DNA of 64,000 nt from an uncultured bacterium. GTDB lineage: Bacteria; Verrucomicrobiota; Kiritimatiellia; PWTM01. Of the stretch, positions 19,216 through 28,272 are shown in pieces. The notes beneath the pieces were generated by a model, which worked only from the letters and a program-made list of their open reading frames with translations, ran no database searches and was not told the DNA's origin. The position numbers were made by a program, and so were the translations under genes. Location of the stretch: positions 1 through 64,000 of the forward strand of contig CALLFZ010000008.1 in the NCBI GenBank assembly GCA_938010045.1, given 5' to 3'. The first letter of the stretch is position 1. Each line of letters begins with the position of its first letter.

Positions 19216-20100
19216 TCATGAGGGCGCGGGCGGTTCCCAAGCTGAGGCTGTGCCGATCCGGCCGCCGAGCGCCGCCTCGGCGACGCTCCGGCCGTCGGCC
19301 AGCACCGGCGACCGCCGCGGAATCCACAAACGCCGACGCGCACGGGCAATCAAGCGGTAGCCGGGGCTCAGAAACAGCGCCGCGTCCAACATCGTCACCG
19401 CCCAGTTCAGCCACGCCCACTGTCGCCATGCCACTGCCTGCGCGCGGCACAGCGTGATCGGATCTGGCCGCCCGCCGGCCTCCGCGCCGGCCAGCCGCTG
19501 CGCAATCCGGCAGGTCATCCGGTCCGCCAGTTCGATCATGAGCCGCCCGTATCGCCGGCAGTCCTGCAAGTCGAACCCATCCTTCAGCACCTCGTACAGG
19601 CGGGCGACGGTGAACCCCCACCGCGTCCCCGGAGCGGCACCGATCCAGCGTAATGGCGCGACGTGGGCCGCGAAGGGCACGTTCAGCACGAGCCGCCCAG
19701 CTGGCTTCAGTACGCGGTGACACTCGCGGATCGCGGACGAGGGTTCGCCGAGCTGTTCGAAGCCACCGACCCACACGACGACGTCAAACGATTGCTCCTC
19801 GAACGGCATCGGCTGCCCAGGGGTCCATGAGGCCACCGCGCGATCTTCACAAAGGAACCGCAGCGTCTCCAGCGCCGCACCCGGCGGCTCGACGCTCGTC
19901 CAGTCGCCACCGCGTTCGCGCAGCAGCGCACTGACCCACCCGCCGCCGCCGATATCGAGGCAGCGGAGCCGCGCCACATCGCCCAGCAGAATCTCGATCT
20001 GGCGCAACAACAGGGCCATCATCGGCGACGCGCGCGCAGCGGCCCGCAAGCCGGCGGGCGCGTACGGCGTACCGTCAGGGATGGCCGGTCGCGCATGCAT
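19216..20100 (-). CDS. Class I SAM-dependent methyltransferase
   Basis: Predicted to transfer methyl from S-adenosylmethionine to an unknown acceptor. In 294 residues the SAM-binding motif I is LRCLDIGGGGWVSALL, with an acidic motif II in TSVEPPG, and SFDVVVWVGGFEQLGEPSSAIRECHRVLKPAGRLVLNVPF is typical of UbiE/UbiG-like Methyltransf_11 enzymes. The C-terminal 120 residues hold hydrophobic stretches (WLNWAVTMLDAALFLSPGY), perhaps for membrane association. The start is uncertain: I chose MHARPA, which leaves 121 bp to the divergent rnc; the longer ORF would overlap it. It lies 73 bp upstream of gltX on the same strand. Confidence 0.75.
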   Translation of the reverse strand: MHARPAIPDGTPYAPAGLRAAARASPMMALLLRQIEILLGDVARLRCLDIGGGGWVSALLRERGGDWTSVEPPGAALETLRFLCEDRAVASWTPGQPMPFEEQSFDVVVWVGGFEQLGEPSSAIRECHRVLKPAGRLVLNVPFAAHVAPLRWIGAAPGTRWGFTVARLYEVLKDGFDLQDCRRYGRLMIELADRMTCRIAQRLAGAEAGGRPDPITLCRAQAVAWRQWAWLNWAVTMLDAALFLSPGYRLIARARRRLWIPRRSPVLADGRSVAEAALGGRIGTASAWEPPAPS

Positions 20101-20221
20101 CGGCGGGTTCTCATACACCGGCCCATCAGCCACACGCAACCGTTCCAGCCACCGTCCGACCACGGCGCAGAGGCATGCCGACGGCGTTGAAATTCCGCGT
20201 TCGCGTACGCATTCTCGTGGC

Positions 20222-20926
20222 ATGTTCGGGCGCCGCCCGTACCGTGATCTCGAGCGCGCCCTCGGGTACCGCTTCCGTCGTGTCGAGCTGCTCGAGGCCG
20301 CGCTGACGCATCCCTCCTACCGCCACGAGACGCCGGGAGTGGCCTCGGACAATCAACGCCTCGAGTTTCTCGGCGACGCGGTGCTCTCCCTGCTGACCTC
20401 GGCATGGCTCTACGCACGCCATCCGGAGATGTCGGAGGGCGATCTGACGCGTCGTCGCGCTCAGCTAACCCGTTCGGCGGCCTTGGAGGCGCTGGGTCGC
20501 CACCTCGGGCTCGGCGCGCTGCTGCGGCTCGGGCGCGGCGAGCTCAACTCCGGCGGCCGCGAGCGCAGTAAAATTCTCGAGGATGCCGCAGAAGCCCTGA
20601 TCGGTGCGGTATTTGTGGATGGCGGCATGAAGGGCGCCCAGATGGTCTTCCAAAAGTGTGTACTGCCCTGTCTCACCGCGGCGCCGGATCCGGCACGGTG
20701 GGACAATCCCAAGGGCGCGCTGCTGGAGTGGTCGCAGGCACATGGGTTTTCGCCGCCGGTGTACCGCGTCGTCGAGGAACGCGGTCCGATGCACTCACGT
20801 GAGTTCACGGTGGAGGTCGCTGTGAACGGAGAGCCGATGGGACGGGGCATCGGACGCAGCAAGAAAACAGCCGAACGCGAGGCCGCGCTCAATGCGCTCA
20901 GCCGGATCTCCGCCGGCGCACCGTGA
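20222..20926 (+). CDS. rnc: Ribonuclease III
   Basis: Cleaves double-stranded RNA in rRNA processing and antisense decay. The 234-residue protein has the endonuclease domain with the diagnostic QRLEFLGDAVLSLL, the second acidic cluster in ILEDAAEALIGAVFVDGG, and a C-terminal dsRNA-binding domain (NPKGALLEWSQAHGFSPPVY to KKTAEREAALNAL). MFGRRPYRD is taken as the start since the upstream part of the ORF lacks similarity to the family. The gene is alone on its strand and diverges from the methyltransferase. Confidence 0.93.
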   Translation: MFGRRPYRDLERALGYRFRRVELLEAALTHPSYRHETPGVASDNQRLEFLGDAVLSLLTSAWLYARHPEMSEGDLTRRRAQLTRSAALEALGRHLGLGALLRLGRGELNSGGRERSKILEDAAEALIGAVFVDGGMKGAQMVFQKCVLPCLTAAPDPARWDNPKGALLEWSQAHGFSPPVYRVVEERGPMHSREFTVEVAVNGEPMGRGIGRSKKTAEREAALNALSRISAGAP

Positions 20927-21056
20927 CGCGAGCCCACCCGACGCGTGGCTCGGACCTTCCGCACGGGCGGTGTCGGCGGCGGGATTGTTCGCCCAACTGC
21001 GAACGGAGAATGATCGCGGCCCCGGCGTCCGATGGATCATCTCAACGCCACCGGCC

Positions 21057-21103
21057 GTCCCAACCTTGGACCGGTCACGACGTGGCGTGTCCCTACCTTG
21101 GAC
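21057..21103. repeat. Paired 15-bp dyad element, copy 1
   Basis: Two imperfect dyads, GTCCCAACCTTGGAC (21057-21071) and GTCCCTACCTTGGAC (21089-21103), have centres 32 bp apart. They lie in the 354-bp spacer between convergent rnc and the RbsD-like gene. The same architecture occurs at 36816-36862 and, more degenerate, at 60318-60362. The rest of the spacer (20927-21280) shows no gene. Confidence 0.65.
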
Positions 21104-21280
21104 AAAACCTTCGAAAGGGCCGGGCATCGCGCGGCTGTAGGTCCGGGAGTCCACGGCCGATCAGAACGGTCAACGCCCCCCGGTGGGGCAAACGCGACGT
21201 CCCGCGGAGGCGGGTGCACGAGCAGCCGCCGGCGGGCGCGGCGGTGGCGGTGGGGAAGCGCGCAGCGGACCGCGAACCGC

Positions 21281-21670
21281 TCAGGCCGACTGCAGGATCA
21301 TGTTCGCGTACTGGACGGTGTCCGCCGTGCGAATCAGACCGACCGCGAACGGCACGCGCCGCTTGAACTCGACGTGCGGCTCGTACTCGACCGGCAAGCC
21401 CGCCAGCGCCTCCTCGAACCGGGCCCGCACGGAGTCCGTATTTTCTCGCAAGAACTCCTCGGCCATCCAGACGCGTCCGATCACAACCACCGGCCGGATT
21501 GCCCGCAGAACATCCAGCACGGTCGGGATGTTGTCCACCAGCGAAAGATCCACGGTTTCGATTTGAGGCCAGAACGGGAAGCCGCGGTCGGCGATCACGA
21601 GAGTGTTGGTGTGGCGCACGCGCGCCAACAGCGAGAGCACCGCCGGGTTCAAAATACCGGTGCGCAGCAT
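21281..21670 (-). CDS. RbsD/FucU-family sugar mutarotase-like protein
   Basis: RbsD-type proteins interconvert pyranose and furanose or anomeric forms of ribose or fucose. The 129-residue protein covers the whole family: LNPAVLSLLARVRHTNTLVIADRGFPFWPQIETVDLSLVDNIPTVLDVL aligns with RbsD, keeping the His of the GHTD-type motif (here RHTN), and the end PFAVGLIRTADTVQYANMIL matches the conserved Y-A-N-I-L tail. In a rhamnose-degrading bacterium a deoxysugar role is plausible, but no sugar kinase or transporter adjoins it. It follows the Gly-rich gene by 30 bp. Confidence 0.8.
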   Translation of the reverse strand: MLRTGILNPAVLSLLARVRHTNTLVIADRGFPFWPQIETVDLSLVDNIPTVLDVLRAIRPVVVIGRVWMAEEFLRENTDSVRARFEEALAGLPVEYEPHVEFKRRVPFAVGLIRTADTVQYANMILQSA

Positions 21671-21700
21671 GGGCGCCTCTCCATCAACGGATGAGCAGCA

Positions 21701-22087
21701 TCACTCCGCGGTGTCCGGCCCGCCGCCCGGAACGGGGGTGGAATTCGGGTCCGCCGGCGCTGGCGGATCGTCCACCGGCGCAGGAGGTTCGATCGGCCGG
21801 CGAGCGTCTGCTTGGGCGTGATGGTGATGCCGGTGATGGCGGCGGCGCTTGTTGCCGCCCTGACCCGGATGCCGGAATTCGTTTCCGTAGCGCGAGTTGC
21901 CCCCGTAGCCGCCGGACGGATATCCGGGGGCGTAGTTGCCGCCATAGCCCCCACCGTACCCAGTGGCTCGGTTGTAGATCGAGTTACCCCGCGCCCCGCC
22001 GTTGCCTCGCGATTGCAGTTCGTTGGCGATATCGCGCAGCAAGCGGGCCAGCTCGTGCAGCGGCATTTGCCGTAGGTCCACTCTCAT
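21701..22087 (-). CDS. Small Gly/Tyr/His-rich protein of unknown function
   Basis: A 128-residue protein I cannot assign. The N-terminal 30 residues (MRVDLRQMPLHELARLLRDIANELQSRG) look like a short amphipathic helix; the middle is a low-complexity Gly/Tyr/Asn stretch (GYGGGYGGNYAPGYPSGGYGG), then a basic His-rich run (KRRRHHRHHHH) and a Pro/Asp tail. The composition suggests a disordered, possibly nucleic-acid-binding protein. A GGGAGA about 6 bp ahead of the ATG supports this start over the longer ORF. It lies between fabF and the RbsD-like gene on the same strand. Confidence 0.55.
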   Translation of the reverse strand: MRVDLRQMPLHELARLLRDIANELQSRGNGGARGNSIYNRATGYGGGYGGNYAPGYPSGGYGGNSRYGNEFRHPGQGGNKRRRHHRHHHHAQADARRPIEPPAPVDDPPAPADPNSTPVPGGGPDTAE

Positions 22088-22237
22088 GGCGGTCTCCCGT
22101 GTCGCCCCGCCGGCCCAGGTCGGTCCGTCGGGCCGCTGTTCACTGTTCCATCGCACCTTCGGGCGACGGTCCCTCGCCTCTTCCCTCTCCATTGCGGCCG
22201 GCGCCAGCTCCCCAAAGGGCTCGCCGCCGGCGCTTCG

Positions 22238-23482
22238 TTACACGGCCGTGAAACAAAGTGTCGCGTTGTGTCCGCCGAATCCGAGTGAGTTCTTGAGGCA
22301 GGCGCGCACGCGAAGCTCGCGGGCCTGATTCGGCACATAGTCGAGGTCGCAGTCGGGATCGGGTGTCGTGTAGTTGATCGTTGGCGGAACGACGCCGCGA
22401 TGAATCGCGAGCGCGCAGACGATCGACTCAACCCCGCCCGCGGCCCCCAGCAAGTGTCCGATCATGGACTTGGTGGAGCTGACCGCGACGCGGCGCGCGG
22501 CGGTGTCGCCCAGGGCGGCCTTGATGGCCATGGTCTCGCAGCGGTCGTTCAATTCGGTGCTGGTGCCGTGGGCGTTGATGTAATCCACCTGATCTGCCGG
22601 CACGCCGGCGTCGGCGAGGGCCAGCCGCATGGCCTGGGCGGCGCCCTCGCCGCGCTCGTCGGGCGCGGTGATGTGGAAGGCATCGCAGGTGGCGCCGTAG
22701 CCGGCCAGTTCGCAGTAGATTCGCGCGCCGCGGCGCCGCGCGTGTTCATATTCCTCGAGCACGAGCGCGCCCGCTCCTTCGCCGATCACAAACCCATCTC
22801 GGTCGCGATCGAACGGACGGCTGGCGCGGGGTGGGTCGTCGTTGCGGGTGCTGAGCGCGCGCATCGCGCAGAATCCGCCCACACCCAACTCCATGATCGC
22901 CGCCTCGCTGCCGCCGGCGATCATCACGTCGGCCCGGCCTTCGCGGATCATGCGCATGGCCTCGCCCAGCGAGTGCGTGCCGGTCGCGCACGCGGAGACG
23001 ACTGCAAAGTTCGGCCCCCGCAGACCGAACTCAATTGCGATCAATCCCGGCAGGATGTTCGTGATCATCTGCGGGATCATGAACGGAGAGAATCGAGACG
23101 GGCCGCGGTCGTAAAACACCTTGGTCTGCTGAAAAAGGATGTGAAGCCCGCCGATACCGCTGCTCATCAGCGCACCGGCGCGCGTCAGGTCCTCCCGGCT
23201 CCAGTCGATTCCGGCATTCGCCACCGCCATTTTGGCCGCCGCCAGGCCGTAGTGGCAGAACGGATCCATGCGCCGCTGATCCTTTTTCGGGATGAAGCGG
23301 TCGGCATCGAAGTCACGAACCTCCCCGGCGATGCGCGAGTCAAACGCGGACGCGTCGAACTTCGTGATCGGCCCCACACCGGACTCGCCGCGCAACATGC
23401 GCGACCACGCCCCTTCCAGATCGCACCCCAACGGAGTGATCCAGCCGAGACCTGTGACGACAACTCTGCGACGATCCGACAC
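22238..23482 (-). CDS. fabF: 3-oxoacyl-[acyl-carrier-protein] synthase II
   Basis: Condenses acyl-ACP or acyl-enzyme with malonyl-ACP in fatty acid elongation. The 414-residue protein has the complete Cys-His-His set of KAS I/II: Cys165 in [11 protein letters not shown], His in [12 protein letters not shown] and His in [12 protein letters not shown]. Length and the start [13 protein letters not shown] are typical of FabF. It is the last gene of the fatty acid synthesis run, 52 bp after acpP. Confidence 0.95.
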   Translation of the reverse strand: MSDRRRVVVTGLGWITPLGCDLEGAWSRMLRGESGVGPITKFDASAFDSRIAGEVRDFDADRFIPKKDQRRMDPFCHYGLAAAKMAVANAGIDWSREDLTRAGALMSSGIGGLHILFQQTKVFYDRGPSRFSPFMIPQMITNILPGLIAIEFGLRGPNFAVVSACATGTHSLGEAMRMIREGRADVMIAGGSEAAIMELGVGGFCAMRALSTRNDDPPRASRPFDRDRDGFVIGEGAGALVLEEYEHARRRGARIYCELAGYGATCDAFHITAPDERGEGAAQAMRLALADAGVPADQVDYINAHGTSTELNDRCETMAIKAALGDTAARRVAVSSTKSMIGHLLGAAGGVESIVCALAIHRGVVPPTINYTTPDPDCDLDYVPNQARELRVRACLKNSLGFGGHNATLCFTAV

Positions 23483-23534
23483 GTTCGCCTCGAAACGAGC
23501 CGCCGCGGTGGACGGCGGCGGCGGCCGGATTCGA

Positions 23535-23771
23535 TCAGTTGAACCCTCGTTCCTTCAGGTAGTTCAACACCGCGCCGACCGTAGTCAGCTTTTCGGCGTC
23601 CTCATCGGGGATTTCCACCCCAAACGCCTCTTCGAAGGCCATCACAAGTTCGACGGTGTCGAGGGAGTCGGCGCCGAGATCCTCAATGAAGGATGCCTCG
23701 GGCGTGACCTGTTCCTTGTTGACGCCGAGCTGGTCGGCGATGAGATCCCGGACCTTGTCTTCGAGTGACAT
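23535..23771 (-). CDS. acpP: Acyl carrier protein
   Basis: Carries growing acyl chains on a phosphopantetheine arm. The 78-residue acidic protein has the modification site in [20 protein letters not shown] (Ser of DSL) and the usual four-helix length. [16 protein letters not shown] is the standard start; an AGGAGAAG-type site lies just upstream. It sits between fabG and fabF, as in many bacteria. Confidence 0.96.
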   Translation of the reverse strand: MSLEDKVRDLIADQLGVNKEQVTPEASFIEDLGADSLDTVELVMAFEEAFGVEIPDEDAEKLTTVGAVLNYLKERGFN

Positions 23772-23806
23772 GTTGGCTTCTCCTTCTTCTTCCGGCTCGT
23801 GGCGGG

Positions 23807-24553
23807 TCAGGCCATCACCATTCCCCCGCACACGGAAATCACCTGGCCTGTCACGTAGGCCGAATCGTCGCTGGCCAGAAACAGCACCACGCGCGCCACG
23901 TCGTCGGGCTCGCCGAACCGCCCCAGGGGGATCGAGCTCAGCATACGGTTCCGCAGCTCGTCGGGAAGTTTATCCGTCATGGCCGTCCGGATAAAGCCCG
24001 GCGCAACCGCGTTGGCCCGCACGTTCCGCGAGGCCAGCTCTCGGGCAACCGCACGGGTCAACGCGATCAGGCCGCCCTTCGACGCCGCATAGTTGGCCTG
24101 GCCGGCGTTGCCGATGATGCCGATGACCGAGGCGATGTTCACGATCGAGCCCGAGCGCTGCTTCAACATCCAGCGGCTGGCAGCCTTCGTGAACAGAAAT
24201 GCTCCCTTCAGATTCACGTTGAGCACCGCGTCCCAATCGGCCTCGGACATGCGGGCGAGGAACGTGTCGCGCGTGATGCCTGCGTTGTTCACAAGGACGT
24301 CGAGCCGGCCCCACGCCTTGGCCACCGCGTTGACGCCGGCCTCGACCTGGTCGGCCCGGCTCACATCACAGGCGAACGTTTCGACGCGACGCCCGGCCGC
24401 CCGGATCGCGGCGGCGGTCTCCTCGAGCCACGACGCGTCCAGATCACACACAGCGACGTCCGCGCCCGCCTGAGCCAGACGAACGGCGATCGCCCGCCCG
24501 ATTCCACGAGCCGCGCCCGTCACCAGCGCTGTCTTCCCACTGAGATCCGCCAT
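23807..24553 (-). CDS. fabG: 3-oxoacyl-[acyl-carrier-protein] reductase
   Basis: NADPH-dependent reduction of 3-ketoacyl-ACP. A 248-residue short-chain dehydrogenase with the cofactor motif [12 protein letters not shown], the NNAG motif in [13 protein letters not shown] and catalytic Ser/Tyr/Lys in IVNIASVIG and YAASKGG. The end [13 protein letters not shown] fits FabG. The Met nine codons into the ORF was chosen to match the family start. It follows fabD by 33 bp and precedes acpP by 35 bp. Confidence 0.95.
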   Translation of the reverse strand: MADLSGKTALVTGAARGIGRAIAVRLAQAGADVAVCDLDASWLEETAAAIRAAGRRVETFACDVSRADQVEAGVNAVAKAWGRLDVLVNNAGITRDTFLARMSEADWDAVLNVNLKGAFLFTKAASRWMLKQRSGSIVNIASVIGIIGNAGQANYAASKGGLIALTRAVARELASRNVRANAVAPGFIRTAMTDKLPDELRNRMLSSIPLGRFGEPDDVARVVLFLASDDSAYVTGQVISVCGGMVMA

Positions 24554-24586
24554 CGGCGGCACCCCTTCTGCCAACCCCACGCCCGC

Positions 24587-25528
24587 TCAGCGGGTGCCGG
24601 ACAGCGTCCGGACGACCGCGTCCAACGTCGGGGAATCGCATACGTTAAGGATTTCGGCGTCCTTGTCAATGCGACGGATGAGCCCCGACAGTACGCGACC
24701 CGGTCCGGCCTCGACGAACCGGCTGATCCCCATCCTGCGCAGCGTCTGCACGCACTCGACCCAGCGTACGGGCGATGTGACCTGCTCCACCATGCGCGCG
24801 CGGATTTCGTCGGGCGAGCCGTGCGGGCGCGCCGTCACGTTTGAGATGACCGGAACGCGGGGGGGATGGATCGGCACGTCGGCCAGCACCTCGGCGAGCC
24901 GGCGGGCGGCCGACGCCATCCGCGAGGAATGGAACGCGCCAGCCACCGCCAGGGGGATCACTCGGCGGGCGCCCCGTTCGGTCGCGAGTCGGGCGGCGGC
25001 CTCAACGGCGTCCTTCCGTCCGGACAGCACGGTCTGTTCCGGGGAGTTCAGGTTCGCGATTTCGGCGCCGCTGGCGGCGGCCACCTCGCGCAGCGCCTCG
25101 GGCGAAAGACCGATCACGCTCACCATGCCCCCGGGCGCCGCCTCGCAAGCCTCCTGCATAAACCGGCCGCGCGCCGCCAGTACGCGGACCGTGTCCACAA
25201 AGGACAACGCCCCCGCCAGCCACAGCGCCGCCCACTCGCCGGAGCTTAGCCCCGCGGCGGCGGACCAAACCAGGCCCGGCACTGATTCCGCCAGCGCCTC
25301 CGCGCAAATGACGCTCACCACGAAGATCGCGGGCTGCGCCCGGTCGGAACGGGTCAGCTCCTCGGCCGGCCCCTCGGCGCACAGGCGGCGAAGGTCGTAA
25401 CCCAATATCTCCGAGGCCTCGGCCCATCGCGCGGCGGCCGCCGGCCGCTGCGCGGCGAGGTCGATCCCCATGCCGAGGCTCTGCGCCCCCTGCCCCGGGA
25501 ACACAGCGCCCATCATCGTTGAATTCAT
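24587..25528 (-). CDS. fabD: Malonyl-CoA:ACP transacylase
   Basis: Loads malonyl onto ACP. The 313-residue protein has the oxyanion motif FPGQGAQSLGMG, the nucleophile motif GLSSGEWAALWLAGALSF (Ser of GxSxGE; Leu replaces the more usual His before Ser), and the second His in AVAGAFHSSRM. The start codon overlaps the fabH stop as ATGA, which sets it. The stop codon lies in the loop of a CCCGC-TGA-GCGGG hairpin. Confidence 0.94.
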   Translation of the reverse strand: MNSTMMGAVFPGQGAQSLGMGIDLAAQRPAAAARWAEASEILGYDLRRLCAEGPAEELTRSDRAQPAIFVVSVICAEALAESVPGLVWSAAAGLSSGEWAALWLAGALSFVDTVRVLAARGRFMQEACEAAPGGMVSVIGLSPEALREVAAASGAEIANLNSPEQTVLSGRKDAVEAAARLATERGARRVIPLAVAGAFHSSRMASAARRLAEVLADVPIHPPRVPVISNVTARPHGSPDEIRARMVEQVTSPVRWVECVQTLRRMGISRFVEAGPGRVLSGLIRRIDKDAEILNVCDSPTLDAVVRTLSGTR

Positions 25529-26562
25529 GCGCGGCCCGTCCATTCCATTACGGTGGCTCCCCACGTAAAACCCGCACCGAAGGCGACCATCAACACGAGG
25601 TCGCCCTCACGGATCCGGCCGTCCCGCACGGCCTCGTCCAGCGCTAAGCCGATCGAGGCGGCGGATGTGTTGCCATACTTCTCCACGTTCACAATGAAGC
25701 GACTGGCCGGGCAATGAAGCCGCTCGCCGATCGCCGCAATGATTCGGAGGTTGGCCTGGTGAGGGATGACCCAGCGAATGTCCGAGATGGAAAGCCCCGC
25801 CTTGTGCAGCGCAGCGAGGCCCGCCTCGGCCATATGCGTGACCGCATAGCGAAACACCTCCCGCCCTCGCATCCGCAGACAATGCTCGCGCGCGGCGACC
25901 GTTTCGGCGGTGGCGGGACGACGAGACCCGCCAGCCGGGATCATGAGCAGATCCGAGAGCGACCCGTCCGAGCCGAACACGGACGAGATGATCCCGCGCC
26001 GCCCCGCCGGCACGGGTCGCAGCACTGCCGCCCCCGCGCCGTCGCCGAACAGCACGCACGTCGAGCGATCAGTCCAATCAAGGACGGCGCTCATTTTCTC
26101 GGCCCCGATCACGAGCGCGGTCTGCGCAGCACCCGCGGCAATATAGCACCGCGCGGTCTCCATGCCGTACAGAAAACCCGAACAAGCGGCCTCCAACCCC
26201 ATGCAAAAGGCGCGGTCGGCGCCCAATTGGCGCTGCACGAGACAGGCGGTGTTCGGAAAGGGGTAGTCGGGCGTGATCGTCGCAACGACGATCATGTCGA
26301 GATCTGCAGGCTTGACGCCCGCCGCCTCCAGGGCCCGGCGGCCGGCCACGACGGCCAAATCCGAGGTGGCCTCGTGCTCGGCGGCGATCCGGCGTTCGCG
26401 CATGCCCGTCCGGCTGACGATCCACTCGTTCGTCGTCGCCACGATCCGCTCGAGGTCGTGGTTGGTGAGCACCCGCGAAGGCACATGCGATCCGACGCCC
26501 GTCATCCCCACCGCGCGCACGATGCCGGACGGCACGGACGAGTCTGCGCCGGCCGCCGTCAC
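25525..26562 (-). CDS. fabH: 3-oxoacyl-[acyl-carrier-protein] synthase III
   Basis: Initiates fatty acid synthesis by joining acetyl-CoA and malonyl-ACP. The Cys-His-Asn triad is present: Cys in EAACSGFLYGME, His in WVIPHQANLRII and Asn in VEKYGNTSAASI. I place the start at a GTG that overlaps the plsX stop (GTGA) with GGAG upstream, giving 345 residues. The ORF-track ATG at 26589 would overlap plsX by 31 bp, and the Met at 26505 (MTGVGSHVP) would give a length nearer the family's usual 320. Confidence 0.92.
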   Translation of the reverse strand: MTAAGADSSVPSGIVRAVGMTGVGSHVPSRVLTNHDLERIVATTNEWIVSRTGMRERRIAAEHEATSDLAVVAGRRALEAAGVKPADLDMIVVATITPDYPFPNTACLVQRQLGADRAFCMGLEAACSGFLYGMETARCYIAAGAAQTALVIGAEKMSAVLDWTDRSTCVLFGDGAGAAVLRPVPAGRRGIISSVFGSDGSLSDLLMIPAGGSRRPATAETVAAREHCLRMRGREVFRYAVTHMAEAGLAALHKAGLSISDIRWVIPHQANLRIIAAIGERLHCPASRFIVNVEKYGNTSAASIGLALDEAVRDGRIREGDLVLMVAFGAGFTWGATVMEWTGRA

Positions 26563-27566
26563 TGCCGTCCCCACTCCGCAATACCGCATTCGATCTTGTC
26601 CGGTACGCGTCGGCGGACCGCCTCGATCGCGACCCGGATCCCGTTGGCCGCCGCCGTCGCGTTCGAGGCACCGTGCGCGATGATCACGACTCCTCGCACG
26701 CCAAGGAGGGGAGCGCCGCCGTACGATGAGGCGTCCGCCCGCCGCCGCAGCTGAGCCAAACCGTTGCGGATCAGCAGCGCGCCGAGCCGCCGCGCCCAGC
26801 TGTCCATCAGCGTGTCCTTCAGGGCCCGGCCGAAGAAGTGCGCGACGCTCTCACAGGTTTTCAGCACGACATTGCCGACGAAACCATCGCACACCACTAC
26901 GTCCACGCGGCCGCTGAAGAGGTCGTTGCCTTCGATGTTGCCTTCGAACCGCAACAGCGAGGCGCGGAGCTTCGCGAGAGCCTCGCGGGTGATTTCGTTG
27001 CCCTTCGTCTCCTCACCGCCAATGCTGAGTAGACCGACGCGCGGCGCTGGAATGCCGACGATCTCCCGAGCGTACACCGCGCCCATCACCGCGAATTGAA
27101 CGAGCAGGTCGGCCGAGCAGTCCGGCGTGGCGCCCGCATCGATCAGCACCCACGGCAAGGAGCCTGGACCGGGCATCGAGGTGGCGATCGCCGGCCGCAG
27201 CACGCCGGGGAGCGTCCGCAGCTTCAGCGTGGCCGACGCCACCACGGCGCCGGTGTTCCCGGCCGAAAACATGGCATCGGCCTCGCCGTTTTTCACCAGA
27301 TCCATCGCGCGGTTGATCGAGGAGTCGCGCTTGCGGCGAACCGCGGCGGCCGCCGGTTCGCCCATCTCCACCACTTCGGTCGCCGGCAGAATTCTCACAC
27401 GGGGCGGCAGCCGGCCACCTGACACCGCGCCAAGAATCTCCGGCTCCCGCCCGACGAGGATCAACTCCTCCACATCCTCCGGGAGATGGTCGGCCGCCTG
27501 CAGCGCGCCCGCCACGATTTCGCGAGGGGCAAAATCGCCCCCCATCGCGTCAATCGCGATCCGCAT
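26559..27566 (-). CDS. plsX: Phosphate acyltransferase PlsX
   Basis: Makes acyl-phosphate from acyl-ACP, linking fatty acid and phospholipid synthesis. The 335-residue protein begins MRIAIDAMGGDFAPREIVAGA, the family's hallmark, and keeps the conserved SAGNTGAVVASATLKL and VCDGFVGNVVLKTCES motifs. It lies between rpmF and fabH, the classic rpmF-plsX-fabH order. The G3P acyltransferase PlsY is not in the window. Confidence 0.95.
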   Translation of the reverse strand: MRIAIDAMGGDFAPREIVAGALQAADHLPEDVEELILVGREPEILGAVSGGRLPPRVRILPATEVVEMGEPAAAAVRRKRDSSINRAMDLVKNGEADAMFSAGNTGAVVASATLKLRTLPGVLRPAIATSMPGPGSLPWVLIDAGATPDCSADLLVQFAVMGAVYAREIVGIPAPRVGLLSIGGEETKGNEITREALAKLRASLLRFEGNIEGNDLFSGRVDVVVCDGFVGNVVLKTCESVAHFFGRALKDTLMDSWARRLGALLIRNGLAQLRRRADASSYGGAPLLGVRGVVIIAHGASNATAAANGIRVAIEAVRRRVPDKIECGIAEWGRQ

Positions 27567-27581
27567 CGTCGCGCAACAGCA

Positions 27582-27764
27582 TCACTCAGTGGACATCGTC
27601 ACGACCTGCCGGTCGCCGTAGTACCCGCAGCTTGCGCACACGCGGTGGGGCTGCGCCCACGCACCGCACTTTGGGCAACGGCTCAGCGGCGGCTTCGGCC
27701 GCCGGTGGGACCGAACTCGCATCTGCTTCCGACTCTTTGACTTGCGTCTCTTCGGAACACCCAT
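27582..27764 (-). CDS. rpmF: Ribosomal protein bL32
   Basis: A 60-residue component of the large ribosomal subunit. It starts MGVPKRRKSKSRK and carries a zinc ribbon with two CxxC pairs, CPKCGAWAQPHRVCASCGYY. The ORF track begins 34 codons too early. The gap to plsX is 15 bp and to the upstream DUF177 gene 4 bp. Confidence 0.96.
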   Translation of the reverse strand: MGVPKRRKSKSRKQMRVRSHRRPKPPLSRCPKCGAWAQPHRVCASCGYYGDRQVVTMSTE

Positions 27765-27768
27765 GTGC

Positions 27769-28272
27769 TCATCTCCTTGCCGACGGCGGCGGATCAAACG
27801 GCTCGTGCGGGGACCAGTTGTCCAAAGCCGCCCACTCTCGCCCCGCCGGCGCGTCGCCTGGCCCACACGTGCATGGCCCTTCGTTCAGGTTGCGGCCGCA
27901 CTTGGGGCACAGGCCCGCACAGCCCGGCGCGCACAGCGGGTGCGGCTCCAACCGAAGCAGCAACGCCTCCCGCAGATCGGGAGTGATATCCACATCCCGC
28001 TGGCCCTCACGCGTCTCGTATTGGTACAGAAAACATGATTCTCGCGAAAAAGTCGAGAACGAGCAACCGCACCGGCGGCAGGTCGCCCCCAGCCGCACCT
28101 CGACCGTGCCGCGAACCACCAGCCGCCGGCCCACCATACGGGCCTCCAGGTGGTACCGAATGGGCCCCTCCGGCGCGTACAAATCCGCCGCCGTCAAATC
28201 GAGAAGCGCGGCGTCCTCCTCGCCCTCGAACACGGACCCATCCGCGGAGACCTTCGAAATCTCGATGATCAT
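27769..28272 (-). CDS. YceD/DUF177 family protein
   Basis: DUF177 proteins sit upstream of rpmF across bacteria and are linked to 23S rRNA or ribosome assembly. This 167-residue copy has the family core with a metal-binding-like ATCRRCGCSF pair and the C-terminal LCAPGCAGLCPKCGRNLNEGPC cluster. Its ATG overlaps the coaD stop as ATGA, and rpmF follows after 4 bp, so it is embedded in the operon. Confidence 0.9.
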   Translation of the reverse strand: MIIEISKVSADGSVFEGEEDAALLDLTAADLYAPEGPIRYHLEARMVGRRLVVRGTVEVRLGATCRRCGCSFSTFSRESCFLYQYETREGQRDVDITPDLREALLLRLEPHPLCAPGCAGLCPKCGRNLNEGPCTCGPGDAPAGREWAALDNWSPHEPFDPPPSARR

